Assembly (NCBI RefSeq): GCF_014202935.1
Contig: NZ_JACHHX010000006.1
Coordinates: 1-64,000, forward strand
Direction: 5' to 3'
DNA length: 64,000 bases
Source: Rehaibacterium terrae
GTDB lineage: Bacteria; Pseudomonadota; Gammaproteobacteria; Xanthomonadales; Xanthomonadaceae
Shown: positions 9,506 through 21,334 of the stretch, piece after piece
How positions within the stretch are numbered: the stretch's first letter is position 1
Layout: the number at the start of each line of letters is the position of its first letter
Notes under the pieces: generated by a model
Databases searched by the model: none
Seen by the model: only the letters and a program-made list of their open reading frames with translations
What the model was told of the DNA's origin: nothing
Made by a program: the position numbers and the translations under genes

Positions 9506-10957
9506 TCAGATTCCGAAGGCCCGCTGGCACCAGACCATGACCGGGCTCCAGGCCAAGCCCAGGCCAAGCAGCAGCAGCGCATTGACCGACAGCAGCCAGC
9601 GCAGGTGCGGATCGGCCGCCGGCGCGGGGCCGGTCTCACCCTCGGGCTCGTCGAAGTACATCGCCTTGATCACGCGCAGGTAGTAGAACGCGCCGATAAC
9701 GGCGAACACCACACCGACGATGGCCAGCCAGATCATCCCGGCCTCGACCGCGGCGCGCAGCACCGCCAGCTTGGCCCAGAAGCCCAGGAAAGGCGGCACG
9801 CCGGCCAGCGAGGCCATGATGCACAGCACCAGCAGCGCGTGCCACGGATTGCGCGCGTTCAAGCCGCGGAAATCGGCGATGTTCTCGGCTTCGAAGCCCT
9901 TGCGCGAGAGCAGGATGATCGAGGCGAAGGCGGCGGCCGACATCAACGCATAGCTGATCGCGTAGAACATCGCCGCGGCGTAGCCCTGGGCGTCGGCCGC
10001 GGCCAGGCCCAGGAACAGGAAGCCGACGTGCGAGATCGTCGAATAGGCCAGCATGCGCTTGAGGTTGGTCTGCATCAGCGCGATCAGGTTGCCGGTGGCC
10101 AACGACAGCACCGCCAGCCAGGCGACCATGATCTGCCACTGTTCGCCCAGCGGACCGGCGGCGCCCTCCAGCAGCCGGTACGCCATGCCGAAGGCCGCCA
10201 GCTTGGGCGCCGAGCCGATGAACAGGGTGACCGGGGTCGGCGCGCCCTGATAGACATCCGGCAGCCACATGTGGAACGGGGCGGCGCCGAACTTGAAGGC
10301 GATGCCGGCCAGCACGAACACCACACCGAACATCAGCAGGGTCTTGTCGCCGTCGGCGGCGGCCGCGCTGTAGATGGCACCGAGGTCGAGCGAGCCGCCG
10401 GAGGCGCCGTAGATCATCGACATGCCGTACAGCAGCATGCCCGAGGCCAGCGCGCCGAGGACGAAGTACTTCATCGCCGCCTCGGACGCCAGGCGGTTGT
10501 CGCGGTCCATCGCCACCAGCGCGTAAGAGCTCAGCGCCAGCAACTCCAGGCCGAGGTAGACGGTGATCAGGTTGCCGGCCGAGACCAGGATCATCATGCC
10601 GAGCACCGCGAACAGCGTCAGCACGTAGAACTCGCCCTTGAACAGGCCGCGATCGACCAGCCACGGCTTGGCGTAGACGAAAGCGGCACCGGTGACCACG
10701 TAGATCACCAGCTTGAGCACGTCGCTGGCGGTGTCGCGGATGAACATGCCGCCGAAGGCGGTCGCGTCGGGCAGCGCGCCGGCACCCCCCTGGCGGAAGG
10801 TCAGGATGCCGGTGGCGATCAGGGTGAAGATGGCCAGGAAATGCACCAGGCCGCGGCGCTGGTCGCTGAGGAACAGGTCGAGCAACAGGATGGCGCAGGT
10901 CGCACCGAGCAGGAGCAGCTCGGGCGCAAGCAGCAGGAAGTCGGCGGAAGTCACCAT
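9506..10957 (-). CDS. nuoN: NADH-quinone oxidoreductase subunit N
   Basis: Antiporter-like proton-pumping subunit of the complex I membrane arm. The 483-residue protein (MVTSADFLLLAPELLLLG) is almost entirely hydrophobic, about 14 helices, with the conserved SYALVAMDRDNRLASEAAMKY loop, FKFGAAPFHMWLPDVYQGAP and AYSTISHVGFL segments that carry the channel lysine and histidine residues. The ATG at 10957 gives the family N-terminus; it follows the nuoM stop by 13 bases. It is the last nuo gene, and no clear terminator follows before the metY promoter. Confidence 0.97.
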   Translation of the reverse strand: MVTSADFLLLAPELLLLGATCAILLLDLFLSDQRRGLVHFLAIFTLIATGILTFRQGGAGALPDATAFGGMFIRDTASDVLKLVIYVVTGAAFVYAKPWLVDRGLFKGEFYVLTLFAVLGMMILVSAGNLITVYLGLELLALSSYALVAMDRDNRLASEAAMKYFVLGALASGMLLYGMSMIYGASGGSLDLGAIYSAAAADGDKTLLMFGVVFVLAGIAFKFGAAPFHMWLPDVYQGAPTPVTLFIGSAPKLAAFGMAYRLLEGAAGPLGEQWQIMVAWLAVLSLATGNLIALMQTNLKRMLAYSTISHVGFLFLGLAAADAQGYAAAMFYAISYALMSAAAFASIILLSRKGFEAENIADFRGLNARNPWHALLVLCIMASLAGVPPFLGFWAKLAVLRAAVEAGMIWLAIVGVVFAVIGAFYYLRVIKAMYFDEPEGETGPAPAADPHLRWLLSVNALLLLGLGLAWSPVMVWCQRAFGI

Positions 10958-10970
10958 GGGGTCGTGGTCC

Positions 10971-12482
10971 TTACAGCTTGCTGACGGCGAGCAGACGCAC
11001 CAGCTCGACGATCGAGGCATCCATCAGGTCGGTCAGCGGCTTGGGCCACAGGCCGATCGCCAGCACACCGATGGCGAACACGACCAGTACCAGCGCCTCG
11101 CGTCCGTTGATGTCCTGCAGCTCGGCGACGTGCTGGTTGGCCACTTCGCCGAAGATCACCCGCTTGACCAGCCACAGTGTGTAGGCCGCGCCGAGGATCA
11201 GGGTGAAGGCCGCGGCGAAGGCCAGCCACGGGCTTTGCTGGAAGGCCGCCAGGATGACCATGAACTCGCCGACGAAGCCGGAGGTGCCGGGCAGGCCGGA
11301 GTTGGCCATCGCGAACAGCACGAAGAGCGTCGCGAACCACGGCATCGTGTTCACCACGCCGCCGTAGTCGCGGATCTGACGGCTGTGCACGCGGTCGTAG
11401 AGCACGCCCACGCAGGAGAACAGCGCACCCGAGATGAAGCCGTGCGAGATCATCTGCACCATCGCGCCCTGCAGGCCGAGCTGTGCCGCCGTCTGGTTGC
11501 CGTGCTCGCGCACCAGCGCGAAGGCGATGAAGGTGCCGAGGGTGACGAAACCCATGTGCGAGATCGACGAGTAGGCGATCAGCTTCTTCATGTCCTGCTG
11601 CGCGAGCGCGACCAGACCGATGTAGATCACCGCGATCAACGACAGCGCGATCACCAGCCAGGCCCACTCATGTCCCGCATCCGGCGTGATCGGCAGCGAG
11701 AAGCGCAGGAAGCCATAGCCGCCGATCTTGAGCATGATCGCGGCCAGGATCACCGAGCCGCCGGTCGGCGCCTCGACGTGCGCGTCGGGCAGCCAGGTGT
11801 GCACCGGGAACATCGGCACCTTGACCGCGAACGCCACCAGGAAGGCGAAGAACAGCCACATCTGCTCGGTGGCGCTGAGCGGCAGCGCGTACAGGTCGGC
11901 GAGCTGGAAGCTGCCGCCCTTCAGGTACAGGTACACCAGGCCGACCAGCATGAACACCGAGCCGAGGAAGGTGTACAGGAAGAACTTGATCGAGGCGTAC
12001 ACGCGCCTGGGGCCGCCCCAGACACCGATGATGATGAACATCGGAATCAGCATGCCCTCGAAGAACACGTAGAACAGGATGGCGTCCATGGCGCAGAACA
12101 CGCCCACCATCAGGCCTTCGAGGATGAGGAACGCGGCGTAGTACTGGCTGACGCGCTGCTCGACCGAGCCCCAGGCGCCGATCAGCACCAGCACCGAGGT
12201 CAGCGTGGTCAGGATGATCAGCGCCACCGAAATGCCGTCGGCGCCGAGCGCGTACCAGATGTCGTAGCTCGGCACCCACTCGCGCCGCTCGACGAACTGC
12301 ATGACCGCGCCGGTCGGGTCGTAGCCGGTGTACAGCGGCAGGCTCAGGGCGAAGGTGACGATCGCGACGACGAGCGCGAACCAGCGCGCCTGTGCCGGAC
12401 GTGCGTTGCCGAACGCCAGGGTCGCGAAGCCGCCGAGGATCGGCAGCCAGATCAGCAGACTGAGCAGGGGCCAGGAGGACAT
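10971..12482 (-). CDS. nuoM: NADH-quinone oxidoreductase subunit M
   Basis: Second antiporter-like proton-pumping subunit of complex I. The 503-residue protein has about 14 transmembrane helices, a conserved glutamate in FYVFFEGMLIPMF, the KVPMFPVHTWLPDAHVEAPT segment with channel Lys and His, and KKLIAYSSISHMGF. Length matches the family. The ATG at 12482 is preceded by AGGAAG. It is separated from nuoL by 25 bases and from nuoN by 13, consistent with one transcript. Confidence 0.98.
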   Translation of the reverse strand: MSSWPLLSLLIWLPILGGFATLAFGNARPAQARWFALVVAIVTFALSLPLYTGYDPTGAVMQFVERREWVPSYDIWYALGADGISVALIILTTLTSVLVLIGAWGSVEQRVSQYYAAFLILEGLMVGVFCAMDAILFYVFFEGMLIPMFIIIGVWGGPRRVYASIKFFLYTFLGSVFMLVGLVYLYLKGGSFQLADLYALPLSATEQMWLFFAFLVAFAVKVPMFPVHTWLPDAHVEAPTGGSVILAAIMLKIGGYGFLRFSLPITPDAGHEWAWLVIALSLIAVIYIGLVALAQQDMKKLIAYSSISHMGFVTLGTFIAFALVREHGNQTAAQLGLQGAMVQMISHGFISGALFSCVGVLYDRVHSRQIRDYGGVVNTMPWFATLFVLFAMANSGLPGTSGFVGEFMVILAAFQQSPWLAFAAAFTLILGAAYTLWLVKRVIFGEVANQHVAELQDINGREALVLVVFAIGVLAIGLWPKPLTDLMDASIVELVRLLAVSKL

Positions 12483-12507
12483 CTGCGGCGCTTCCTTGTC
12501 TTTCTTG

Positions 12508-14565
12508 TCAGCTCAGCGCGCGGATCAGCACGGCCAGCATCACGATGAGGCCGAGGATCATGGCGAAAGCGTAGTGGTAGAGATAACCCGACTGGACACG
12601 GCGCACCACCGCGGCCACCCGGTCGACCAATGCGGCCGAACCGTTGACGATGGCGCCGTCGATCAGGCCGGTGTCGCCGGCCTTGTACGACACCTCGCCC
12701 AACTTGACGCCGCCCTTGGCGAAACCGTCGATCCAGAGCCTGTCGAAGCCGTACTTGTTCTCCAGCACCCGGTACGGCAGCGCGAACATTTGCTTCAGCC
12801 GGTCGGCCAGCGACGGGTTGAACAGATAAATGTACGTGGCTGCGGCGAAACCGGCGAAAGCCAGCCAGAACGCGGGCGAGGCCCAGAAATGCAGGCCGAA
12901 GGCCAGCGCGCCGTGGAACAGCTCGCGACCCACCACCGCCAGGGTGTCGTTGGCCTCGCGGACGAAGATCGCACCCTCGAAGAAATCCGAGAACAGCATC
13001 GGCCCGACGGTGAAGAAGCCGATCAGGATCGACGGGATCGCCAGCAGCACCAGCGGCAGGGTCACCACCCAGGGCGATTCGTGCGGCGTGTGGGCGTGAT
13101 GATGGTCCTCATGCGCGTGCGCCAGCGCCTGCTCGTGCTCGGTGCTGTCGGCCTCGGGCGCCACGTAGTCTTGGCCGACCCGGTCGTGGAAGCGCTCCTT
13201 GCCGTGGAAAGTCAGGTACAGCAGGCGGAAGCTGTAGAAGCTGGTGACGAACACCCCCAGCAGCACCGCCCAGTAGGCATAGGCCTGCACCCAGCCGCCC
13301 CGCCCCATCGCCACCTTCACGGCCTCGATGATCGAGTCCTTCGAGTAGTAGCCGGAGAAGAACGGGAAGCCGACCAACGCCAGCGTGCCGATCAGGCAGG
13401 TGGCGTAGGTGACCGGCATGTACTTGCGCAGGCCACCCATGCGGCGCATGTCCTGCTCGTGATGCATGCCGATGATGACACTGCCCGCGGCCAGGAACAG
13501 CAGTGCCTTGAAGAAGGCATGGGTCATCAGGTGGTACACGGCGCCGGCGTAGGCCGACACGCCCAGCGCCACGGTCATGTAGCCCAGCTGCGACAGGGTC
13601 GAATAGGCCACCACCCGCTTGATGTCGTTCTGCACGATACCGATCAGGCCGGTGAAGAAGGCCGTGGTGGCGCCGATGAACAGCACGAAGGCCAGCGCGG
13701 TGTCGCTCAGCTCGAACAGCGGCGACATGCGGGCGACCATGAAGATGCCGGCGGTTACCATGGTGGCGGCGTGGATCAGCGCCGAGATCGGGGTCGGGCC
13801 TTCCATCGAGTCCGGCAGCCACACGTGCAGCGGCACCTGCGCCGACTTGCCCATGGCGCCGATGAAAAGACAGATGCAGATGAAGGTCGGCACCGACCAG
13901 TCGCGGCCGATCAGCTCGACCATCGTCAGGTGCTCGATCTCGGTCGCCCGAGCGAACACGGTGGCGTAGTCGAGCGTGCCGAACCAGTACAGGATGCCGG
14001 CAATGCCGAGCAGGAAGCCGAAATCACCGACACGGTTGACCAGGAAGGCCTTGAGGTTGGCGAAGATCGCCGTCGGCCGCTTGTACCAGAAGCCGATCAG
14101 CAGGTACGAAACCAGGCCCACCGCCTCCCAGCCGAAGAACAGCTGGAGGAAGTTGTTGCTCATGACCAGCATGAGCATCGAGAAGGTGAACAGCGAGATG
14201 TAGCTGAAGAAGCGCTGGTAGCCGGGATCCTCGTGCATGTAGCCGATGGTGTAGATGTGCACCAGCAGCGACACGAAGGTGACCACCACCATCATCATCG
14301 CGGTCAGACGGTCGACCATGAAGCCGACATGCGCGGAATAGCTGCCGATCTCGAACCAGGTGTAGATGTTCTCGTTGAATGGCGCGGCGCCGGCGAATGC
14401 AAGCTGGTAGAACACCTGTACCGACAGCGCGCAGCTGACCGCAACGCCGAGGATGGTGACCCAGTGGGCGCCGGCGCGGCCGATCTGCCGGCCGAACAGG
14501 CCTGCGACGATGGCGCCGAAAAGCGGCGCCAGCGCGATGACGAGCAGGGTGTTTTGGCTCAGCAC
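12508..14565 (-). CDS. nuoL: NADH-quinone oxidoreductase subunit L
   Basis: Largest and most distal proton-pumping subunit of complex I. The 685-residue protein has the antiporter-like core (SYLLIGFWYKRPTAIFANLK, GKSAQVPLHVWLPDSMEGPTP, KRVVAYSTLSQLGYM) plus the C-terminal extension that forms the lateral helix along the membrane arm. A His/Glu-rich loop (HEQALAHAHEDHHHAHTPHE) lies near residue 480. The start is GTG at 14565 with GAAGGGG upstream, just past the nuoK stop. Length is slightly above E. coli NuoL (613), mostly from the loop and C-terminus. Confidence 0.97.
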   Translation of the reverse strand: MLSQNTLLVIALAPLFGAIVAGLFGRQIGRAGAHWVTILGVAVSCALSVQVFYQLAFAGAAPFNENIYTWFEIGSYSAHVGFMVDRLTAMMMVVVTFVSLLVHIYTIGYMHEDPGYQRFFSYISLFTFSMLMLVMSNNFLQLFFGWEAVGLVSYLLIGFWYKRPTAIFANLKAFLVNRVGDFGFLLGIAGILYWFGTLDYATVFARATEIEHLTMVELIGRDWSVPTFICICLFIGAMGKSAQVPLHVWLPDSMEGPTPISALIHAATMVTAGIFMVARMSPLFELSDTALAFVLFIGATTAFFTGLIGIVQNDIKRVVAYSTLSQLGYMTVALGVSAYAGAVYHLMTHAFFKALLFLAAGSVIIGMHHEQDMRRMGGLRKYMPVTYATCLIGTLALVGFPFFSGYYSKDSIIEAVKVAMGRGGWVQAYAYWAVLLGVFVTSFYSFRLLYLTFHGKERFHDRVGQDYVAPEADSTEHEQALAHAHEDHHHAHTPHESPWVVTLPLVLLAIPSILIGFFTVGPMLFSDFFEGAIFVREANDTLAVVGRELFHGALAFGLHFWASPAFWLAFAGFAAATYIYLFNPSLADRLKQMFALPYRVLENKYGFDRLWIDGFAKGGVKLGEVSYKAGDTGLIDGAIVNGSAALVDRVAAVVRRVQSGYLYHYAFAMILGLIVMLAVLIRALS

Positions 14566-14569
14566 CGGT

Positions 14570-14875
14570 TTACCCCTTCATCGATTCGATTTCGGCGACG
14601 TTGATCGTGCGCCGGTTGCGGAACAGCACCACCAGGATCGCCAGGCCGATCGCCGACTCGGCCGCGGCCACGGTGAGGATGAAGAACACGAAGACCTGGC
14701 CGTCGACGTCGCCCAGGAAGCGGGAGAAGCCGATGAAGTTGATGTTGACGGCGAGCAGCATCAGCTCGATCGCCATCAGCAGCACGATCAGGTTCTTGCG
14801 GTTGACGAAGATGCCGGCGACGGCGACGCAGAACAGCACCGCGCCCAGCGCGAGGTAGTGGCCCAGGCTGATCAC
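14570..14875 (-). CDS. nuoK: NADH-quinone oxidoreductase subunit K
   Basis: Small three-helix subunit of the complex I membrane arm with two conserved glutamates in the proton path. The 101-residue protein contains [20 protein letters not shown] and [19 protein letters not shown], matching the family exactly in length. It starts at GTG 14875, overlapping the nuoJ stop in a GTGA, so translation is probably coupled. Confidence 0.97.
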   Translation of the reverse strand: MISLGHYLALGAVLFCVAVAGIFVNRKNLIVLLMAIELMLLAVNINFIGFSRFLGDVDGQVFVFFILTVAAAESAIGLAILVVLFRNRRTINVAEIESMKG

Positions 14876-15489
14876 GGGGTGTCCTCCTGCTTGCGCTCGG
14901 CGGCCATCTTCACAAGCCGCACGCGGTCCTCACGACGCACCATCACCTGCCGTGCCGGGTTCTGGTGCTTGGTACCCTTGCGACGACGCAGCGTGAGCAT
15001 GATGGCGGCGATGATCGCCACGGTCAGGATCACGGCGGCCAGTTCGAATGGCAGGATGTAGTCGGTGAACAGCGCCTTGCCCAACCATTCGGTATTGCTC
15101 ATGCCGGCGGCCAGTGCCGGATCCGGCGAAGTGATCTTCTGGCCGAAGCGCTGTACGCCGATCAGCGCGATCATCTCGACCGCCATGATCACCGCCACCA
15201 GCGCGGCCACCGGCAGGTAGCGGGCGAAGCCTTCGCGCATCGGTGTGGTGTTGATGTCGAGCATCATCACCACGAACAGGAACAGCACCATGACGGCGCC
15301 CACATAGACCAGCACCAGCGCGATGGCGAGGAACTCGGCCTCGGCCAACAGCCAGATGCAGGCGGTGGAGAAGAAGGTCAGCACCAGGCAGAGCACGGCG
15401 TAGACCGGGTTCTTGACGGTGATCACCGCCAGCGCGGACAGCACGGTGACGGCAGCGAAACCGTAAAAGGCGATCAGGGAGAAATCCAT
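14872..15489 (-). CDS. nuoJ: NADH-quinone oxidoreductase subunit J
   Basis: Membrane-arm subunit with five predicted helices. The 205-residue protein starts [19 protein letters not shown] and has the conserved [19 protein letters not shown] helix containing the pi-bulge region. The C-terminus ([20 protein letters not shown]) is basic and cytosolic, slightly longer than E. coli NuoJ (184). The ATG at 15489 has GGAG a few bases upstream. The stop overlaps the nuoK start. Confidence 0.97.
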   Translation of the reverse strand: MDFSLIAFYGFAAVTVLSALAVITVKNPVYAVLCLVLTFFSTACIWLLAEAEFLAIALVLVYVGAVMVLFLFVVMMLDINTTPMREGFARYLPVAALVAVIMAVEMIALIGVQRFGQKITSPDPALAAGMSNTEWLGKALFTDYILPFELAAVILTVAIIAAIMLTLRRRKGTKHQNPARQVMVRREDRVRLVKMAAERKQEDTP

Positions 15490-15504
15490 CGTGTTCTCCG
15501 GTCC

Positions 15505-15993
15505 TCAGCGGTAGGCCGCGTCGAGCGCCCTGCGCTCGGCGATCTCGGCCTCGAAGCGGTCGCCGATGGCCAGCAATTGCGGCTTGGTGACGATGTTCTC
15601 GCCGCGCTTCTCGAAGTGGTACTCGTAGATGTGCGTCTCGACGATCGAATCGACCGGACAGCTCTCCTCGCAGAAGCCGCAGAAGATGCACTTGAACAGG
15701 TCGATGTCGTAGCGCGTGGTACGGCGGGTGCCGTCCTCGCGCGGCGCCGAGTCGATGGTGATGGCCAGCGCCGGGCATACGGCCTCGCACAGCTTGCAGG
15801 CGATGCAGCGCTCCTCGCCGTTCGGGTAGCGGCGCAGCGCGTGCAGGCCACGGAAACGCGGCGACTGCGGGAACTTCTCGAACGGGTAATGCAAGGTGTA
15901 CTTCGGCTTGAAGAAGTACTTCAGGGTGAGCCACAGCCCCTGGAGCAGCTCCAGCAGCAGCAGGCTCTTGAGGTAGTTGATGACGCGCTTCAT
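15505..15993 (-). CDS. nuoI: NADH-quinone oxidoreductase subunit I (ferredoxin-like)
   Basis: Peripheral-arm subunit carrying two [4Fe-4S] clusters (N6a and N6b) between NuoG and NuoB. The 162-residue protein has two classic cluster motifs: [12 protein letters not shown] and [12 protein letters not shown]. An N-terminal amphipathic stretch precedes them. The ATG at 15993 has GAGGT upstream. It lies 10 bases past the nuoH stop and 15 bases before nuoJ. Confidence 0.98.
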   Translation of the reverse strand: MKRVINYLKSLLLLELLQGLWLTLKYFFKPKYTLHYPFEKFPQSPRFRGLHALRRYPNGEERCIACKLCEAVCPALAITIDSAPREDGTRRTTRYDIDLFKCIFCGFCEESCPVDSIVETHIYEYHFEKRGENIVTKPQLLAIGDRFEAEIAERRALDAAYR

Positions 15994-16003
15994 TCGTTCG
16001 ACC

Positions 16004-17077
16004 TCACTGGCCCGCGACGAACCAGCCCGCGTGCGCAGCCCAGGCGGCGACGAGGATCCAGACGATGGTGATGGGGATGAAGACCTTCCAGCCCAGGCGC
16101 ATGATCTGGTCGTAGCGGTAGCGCGGGAAGGTGGCGCGGAACCACAGGAAGCAGAAGGCGAAGAAACCGGCCTTCAGGAACAGCCACAGGATGCTCGGCT
16201 GACCGAGGAAGGAATCCGTCCAGCCCTGGAACGGGCTCAGCCAGCCGCCCAGGAACAGCAGGGCCGCCAGGAAGCTGATCAGGATCATGTTGGCGTATTC
16301 GGCCAGGAAGAAGATCGCGAAGGCCGAACCGGAATACTCGACGTGGAAGCCGGCGACGATCTCCGACTCACCCTCGGCGACGTCGAAGGGTGCGCGGTTG
16401 GTCTCGGCCACGCCGGAGATGAAATAGATGACGAACAACGGCAGCAGCGGCAGCCAGAACCAGTCGAACAGCCCGGCCCCGCCCTTCTGCGCGTTGACGA
16501 TCTCGCTGATGTTGAGCGTGCCGGCGGCGACCAGCACGCCGACCAGGGCGAAGCCCATGGCGATCTCGTAGCTGACCACCTGCGCGGCCGAACGCATGGC
16601 GCCGAGCAGCGCGTACTTGGAGTTGGACGCCCAGCCACCGAGGATGACGCCGTAGACGCCCATCGAGGTCATCGCCAGCAGGAACAGCAGGCCGGCATTG
16701 ATGTCGGCCAGCACCAGCCCGTCCTCGAACGGCACCACCGCCCAGGCTGCGAGCGCCGGGGCCAGCGCCAGCACCGGCGCCAACCGGTACAGGAAGCCGT
16801 GCGCGTTGGTCGGAACGATCAGCTCCTTGAACAGCATCTTGAACACGTCGGCGAACGGCTGGATGAGGCCGATCCTCAGGCCGAACAGGTTGATGCCGCC
16901 GACGTAGGCCGGGCCGTGACGCACGTGCATCCAGCCGATCACCTTGCGCTCGGCCAGGGTGTAGAAGGCAACGGCAACGATGATCGGGACACTGATGAGC
17001 AGGATCTTCAGCAGCGTCCAGACCAGCAAGCCGAAGGTGCCGAAGGCGAGGAAGAACTCGCGGACGATCTCGATCAC
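16004..17077 (-). CDS. nuoH: NADH-quinone oxidoreductase subunit H
   Basis: Membrane subunit at the hinge with the peripheral arm; helps form the quinone-binding chamber. The 357-residue protein has eight or nine helices, the conserved [19 protein letters not shown] loop after the first helix, and the acidic [20 protein letters not shown] loop that contacts quinone. The start is GTG at 17077, placed three bases after the nuoG stop codon. Length is close to other NuoH proteins (about 325-360). Confidence 0.98.
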   Translation of the reverse strand: MIEIVREFFLAFGTFGLLVWTLLKILLISVPIIVAVAFYTLAERKVIGWMHVRHGPAYVGGINLFGLRIGLIQPFADVFKMLFKELIVPTNAHGFLYRLAPVLALAPALAAWAVVPFEDGLVLADINAGLLFLLAMTSMGVYGVILGGWASNSKYALLGAMRSAAQVVSYEIAMGFALVGVLVAAGTLNISEIVNAQKGGAGLFDWFWLPLLPLFVIYFISGVAETNRAPFDVAEGESEIVAGFHVEYSGSAFAIFFLAEYANMILISFLAALLFLGGWLSPFQGWTDSFLGQPSILWLFLKAGFFAFCFLWFRATFPRYRYDQIMRLGWKVFIPITIVWILVAAWAAHAGWFVAGQ

Positions 17078-17079
17078 GC

Positions 17080-19341
17080 TCAGGCCCTCGTCACGGAAAG
17101 CACGCCGTGCGGCGCGATCGGCGCCGTGGCGTCGTAGCAGGATTCGATCCAGGCCGCGCCCTTGGCGACGGCGGCATCAACGGCCACCGGCAGCGCCGCG
17201 GTGCCGCGACCGTCGTCGACCTTGGCGATGGCGCCGGTGGACAGGCCGCGCGAAAGCGCATCCTCGGGGTGCAGCACCACGCGCGCGCCCTTCGTGAGCG
17301 GATGCGCGTTGAGCGCGGTGGCACGGCGCAGCACGGCGTCGGTCCGGTAGATCGGACGGGTGGCGATGCGCTCGAGTCCCTCGCCGGGGGCATGGACGAC
17401 CGCCAGCCCCTGGCCGCAGGCGGCCGGCGTGGCCGTGAGCCGGTCGCGCAAGGCATCCAGCTCGACGAAGTCGAAGCCCGCCAGGCCAAGCGATTCGCCC
17501 AGCGCACGCAGCACCTTCCAGCCCGGGCGCGCCTCGCCCGGCAGCTTGCCGCCGGCGCGGGTGGACTGGTCGATGCCATCGACGTTGGTGAGGGTCGCCT
17601 CGATCTCGGGCGTCAGGCCGATCGGCAGGATCACCTCGGCCACGTCGCGCATGAAGGCCGGAGCGTAGGCGCTGAAGGCAACGACCCGGGCGCCGGCCAG
17701 CGCCTTGGCCGCCAGCGCGCCGTCGGCGAAGTCGTGCGGCGGCTCGGCGCCGTAGAGCAGGTAGGCTTGGCGCGGCTGCGCCAGCATGGCCTGGGCGTCG
17801 AGCCTGCCAGGCAGCACGCCATGGCGGGTCAGCCCCAGCGCATTGGCACCAAGCGGGATGCGGTTGATGCGGGCACCGGTTGCCTCTGCCAGCCGGCGTG
17901 CGGCGTCACGCAGGTGGCTGGCCTGCGGGTGCGTCTCGGCGATCTCGCCAAGCACGATGAGCGCCGAGGAGGCGTTCTTCAGCGCATCGAGGATCGCGCG
18001 GGCGTCATCGCCCTGCCCCTCGGCCACGGCCTTGAGCGCAGCCGGCAGCTGCGACGGCGCGACGACCCGCTTGCCGGCCAGTGCGAAGGTGAACTCGAAA
18101 TCGACCGGATTGATGGCGTAGACCTTGGCCCCACGCTTGGCGGCCTTGTGCAGGCGCTGGTGCAGCAACGGCATTTCGTGGCGGAGGTTGCTGCCGACCA
18201 GCAGTACCGCCGTGGCCTGTTCGACCTCGGCCACCGGCAACCCGAACGGTTCGGCCACCGGCGCATCGGCAAAGTCGGTGAAATTCAGGCGGTGGTCGAG
18301 GTTGGGGCAACCCAGGCCATCGGCGATCGCCTTCAACAGCGCCCCCTCCTCGTTGGAGGTCGCCGGATGCACCAGCACGCCCAGGTCGTCGCCGCCTTGC
18401 GCCTTGAGCGCAGCGGCGGCGGCGGCCAGGGCCTCGTCCCAGCCCACCTCGCGCCACTGCCCGTCGACCTTGAGCTGCGGACGGGTCACGCGATCCTCGG
18501 CATACAGGCCCTGGTGCGAGTAACGGTCACGGTCGGACAGCCAGCACTCGTTGACCGCCTCGTTGTTGCGCGGCACCACGCGCAGGACCTCGCCGCGGCG
18601 CACATGCAGGAACAGGTTCGAACCGAGCGCGTCGTGGTAGCCCAGCGATTCGCGCGCCATCAGCTCCCACGGCCGGGCGCGGAAGCGGAACACCTTGTTG
18701 GTCAGTGCGCCGACCGGGCACACGTCGATGACGTTGCCCGACAGCTCGCTCTCCAGCGGCTTGCCGTCGTAGGTGCCGATCTCCAGCCGCTCGCCGCGCT
18801 GCATGCCGCCCAGTTCGTAGGTGCCGGCGATCTCGGCAGTGAAGCGGACACAGCGGGTGCAATGGATGCAGCGGGTCATCTCGGTGGCGACCAGCGGCCC
18901 CAGATCCTCGTCGGCCACCACGCGCTTGCGCTCGGAAAAGCGCGACACCGAGCGGCCATAGCCCAGGCTCAGGTCCTGCAACTCGCACTCGCCGCCCTGA
19001 TCGCAGATCGGGCAGTCGAGCGGATGGTTGATCAGCAGGAACTCCATCACGTTGCGCTGGGCGTCCAGCGCACGCTTGGACTGGGTGTAGACCCTCATGC
19101 CTTCCATCACCGGCGTGGCACAGGCCGGTGCCGGCTTGGGCATCTTCTCGACGTCGACCAGGCACATGCGGCAGTTGGCCGCGATCGGCAGCTTCTCGTG
19201 GTAACAGAAGCGCGGAATCGGAATGCCGGCCTTGTCGGCGGCCTGGATGATCATCGAGCCCCTGGGCGCCTGCAGGGCGACGCCGTCGACTTCGATGTTG
19301 ACCAGGTCGGGGGCCTGATTGTTTGTCGGTGCGGCGCTCAT
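17080..19341 (-). CDS. nuoG: NADH-quinone oxidoreductase subunit G
   Basis: Iron-sulfur subunit of the peripheral arm. The 753-residue protein starts [20 protein letters not shown]. It has an N-terminal [2Fe-2S] ferredoxin domain (Cys at about 46, 57, 60 and 74), then [18 protein letters not shown] and [11 protein letters not shown] for [4Fe-4S] clusters, and a molybdopterin oxidoreductase-like C-terminal domain that has lost the cofactor role in this family. The longer frame upstream of 19341 is rejected because it lies in the inverted-repeat element between nuoF and nuoG. That 121-base gap is exceptional in an otherwise tightly packed operon. Confidence 0.96.
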   Translation of the reverse strand: MSAAPTNNQAPDLVNIEVDGVALQAPRGSMIIQAADKAGIPIPRFCYHEKLPIAANCRMCLVDVEKMPKPAPACATPVMEGMRVYTQSKRALDAQRNVMEFLLINHPLDCPICDQGGECELQDLSLGYGRSVSRFSERKRVVADEDLGPLVATEMTRCIHCTRCVRFTAEIAGTYELGGMQRGERLEIGTYDGKPLESELSGNVIDVCPVGALTNKVFRFRARPWELMARESLGYHDALGSNLFLHVRRGEVLRVVPRNNEAVNECWLSDRDRYSHQGLYAEDRVTRPQLKVDGQWREVGWDEALAAAAAALKAQGGDDLGVLVHPATSNEEGALLKAIADGLGCPNLDHRLNFTDFADAPVAEPFGLPVAEVEQATAVLLVGSNLRHEMPLLHQRLHKAAKRGAKVYAINPVDFEFTFALAGKRVVAPSQLPAALKAVAEGQGDDARAILDALKNASSALIVLGEIAETHPQASHLRDAARRLAEATGARINRIPLGANALGLTRHGVLPGRLDAQAMLAQPRQAYLLYGAEPPHDFADGALAAKALAGARVVAFSAYAPAFMRDVAEVILPIGLTPEIEATLTNVDGIDQSTRAGGKLPGEARPGWKVLRALGESLGLAGFDFVELDALRDRLTATPAACGQGLAVVHAPGEGLERIATRPIYRTDAVLRRATALNAHPLTKGARVVLHPEDALSRGLSTGAIAKVDDGRGTAALPVAVDAAVAKGAAWIESCYDATAPIAPHGVLSVTRA

Positions 19342-19462
19342 GCGGTCGCCTCTTCCGGAAATGGGGAACGGGAAGCGGAAAATGGGAAAAGAATTCCGGG
19401 CTGGCGCAGCTTCCGCCGCCCCCGATTTCCGGTTCCCGATTTCCGGCTTCCGAAAACGAAAC
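19342..19462. repeat. Intergenic inverted repeat of the GGGAATCG-type family (nuoF/nuoG)
   Basis: A purine-rich left arm (19354-19388, GGAAATGGGGAACGGGAAGC) faces a pyrimidine-rich right arm (19421-19452, CCCGATTTCCGGTTCCCGAT), so the transcript can fold back imperfectly. Similar facing arms occur at 26581-26740, 37308-37394 and 46322-46388. It is the only sizeable spacer in the nuo operon. Confidence 0.65.
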
Positions 19463-20800
<1,338 letters not shown>

Positions 20801-20806
20801 CTCGAA

Positions 20807-21334
20807 TCACTCCAGCCCGTCGAGAATCTCGTCCACCTTCGCAGGGGTGAGCTTCTCGTGGTAATGCCCGTTGACGACCATCATCGGCGCGCCGCAGCAG
20901 GCGGCCAGGCACTCTTCCTCGACCTTGAGGTAGATGCGGCCATCCGGCGTACTCTCGCCGTGCCTGATGCCGAGCTTGCTCTCGCAGTGGCGCACGATGT
21001 CCTCGGCGCCGTTGAGCCAACAGCTGATGTTGGTGCAGATGGCGACGTTGTTGCGGCCGACCGGCCGGGTTTCGAACATCGAGTAGAAGGTGGCGACTTC
21101 GTAGGCCCACACCGGCGGGATGCCAAGATACTTGGCGACCGCCGCGATCAGCTCGTCACTGAGCCAGCCGCCATTCTGCTCCTGCGCCGCCATCAGGCCC
21201 TGGATCACCGCCGAGCGCTTGCGGTCGGGCGGGAACTTCGCCACCCAGTGGTCGATGTGCTGGCGGGTCCTGTCGCTCAGTGCGACCAGTGGGTCCACAT
21301 GCCGGCAGGCCTCGAAATTACCGGTGGCCTTCAT
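20807..21334 (-). CDS. nuoE: NADH-quinone oxidoreductase subunit E
   Basis: Thioredoxin-fold subunit with the N1a [2Fe-2S] cluster next to NuoF. The 175-residue protein has cluster ligands in [14 protein letters not shown] and [11 protein letters not shown], with a helical N-terminal part ([19 protein letters not shown]) typical of the family. A much longer frame runs upstream, but the ATG at 21334 overlaps the nuoD stop in an ATGA and gives the standard length. Confidence 0.97.
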   Translation of the reverse strand: MKATGNFEACRHVDPLVALSDRTRQHIDHWVAKFPPDRKRSAVIQGLMAAQEQNGGWLSDELIAAVAKYLGIPPVWAYEVATFYSMFETRPVGRNNVAICTNISCWLNGAEDIVRHCESKLGIRHGESTPDGRIYLKVEEECLAACCGAPMMVVNGHYHEKLTPAKVDEILDGLE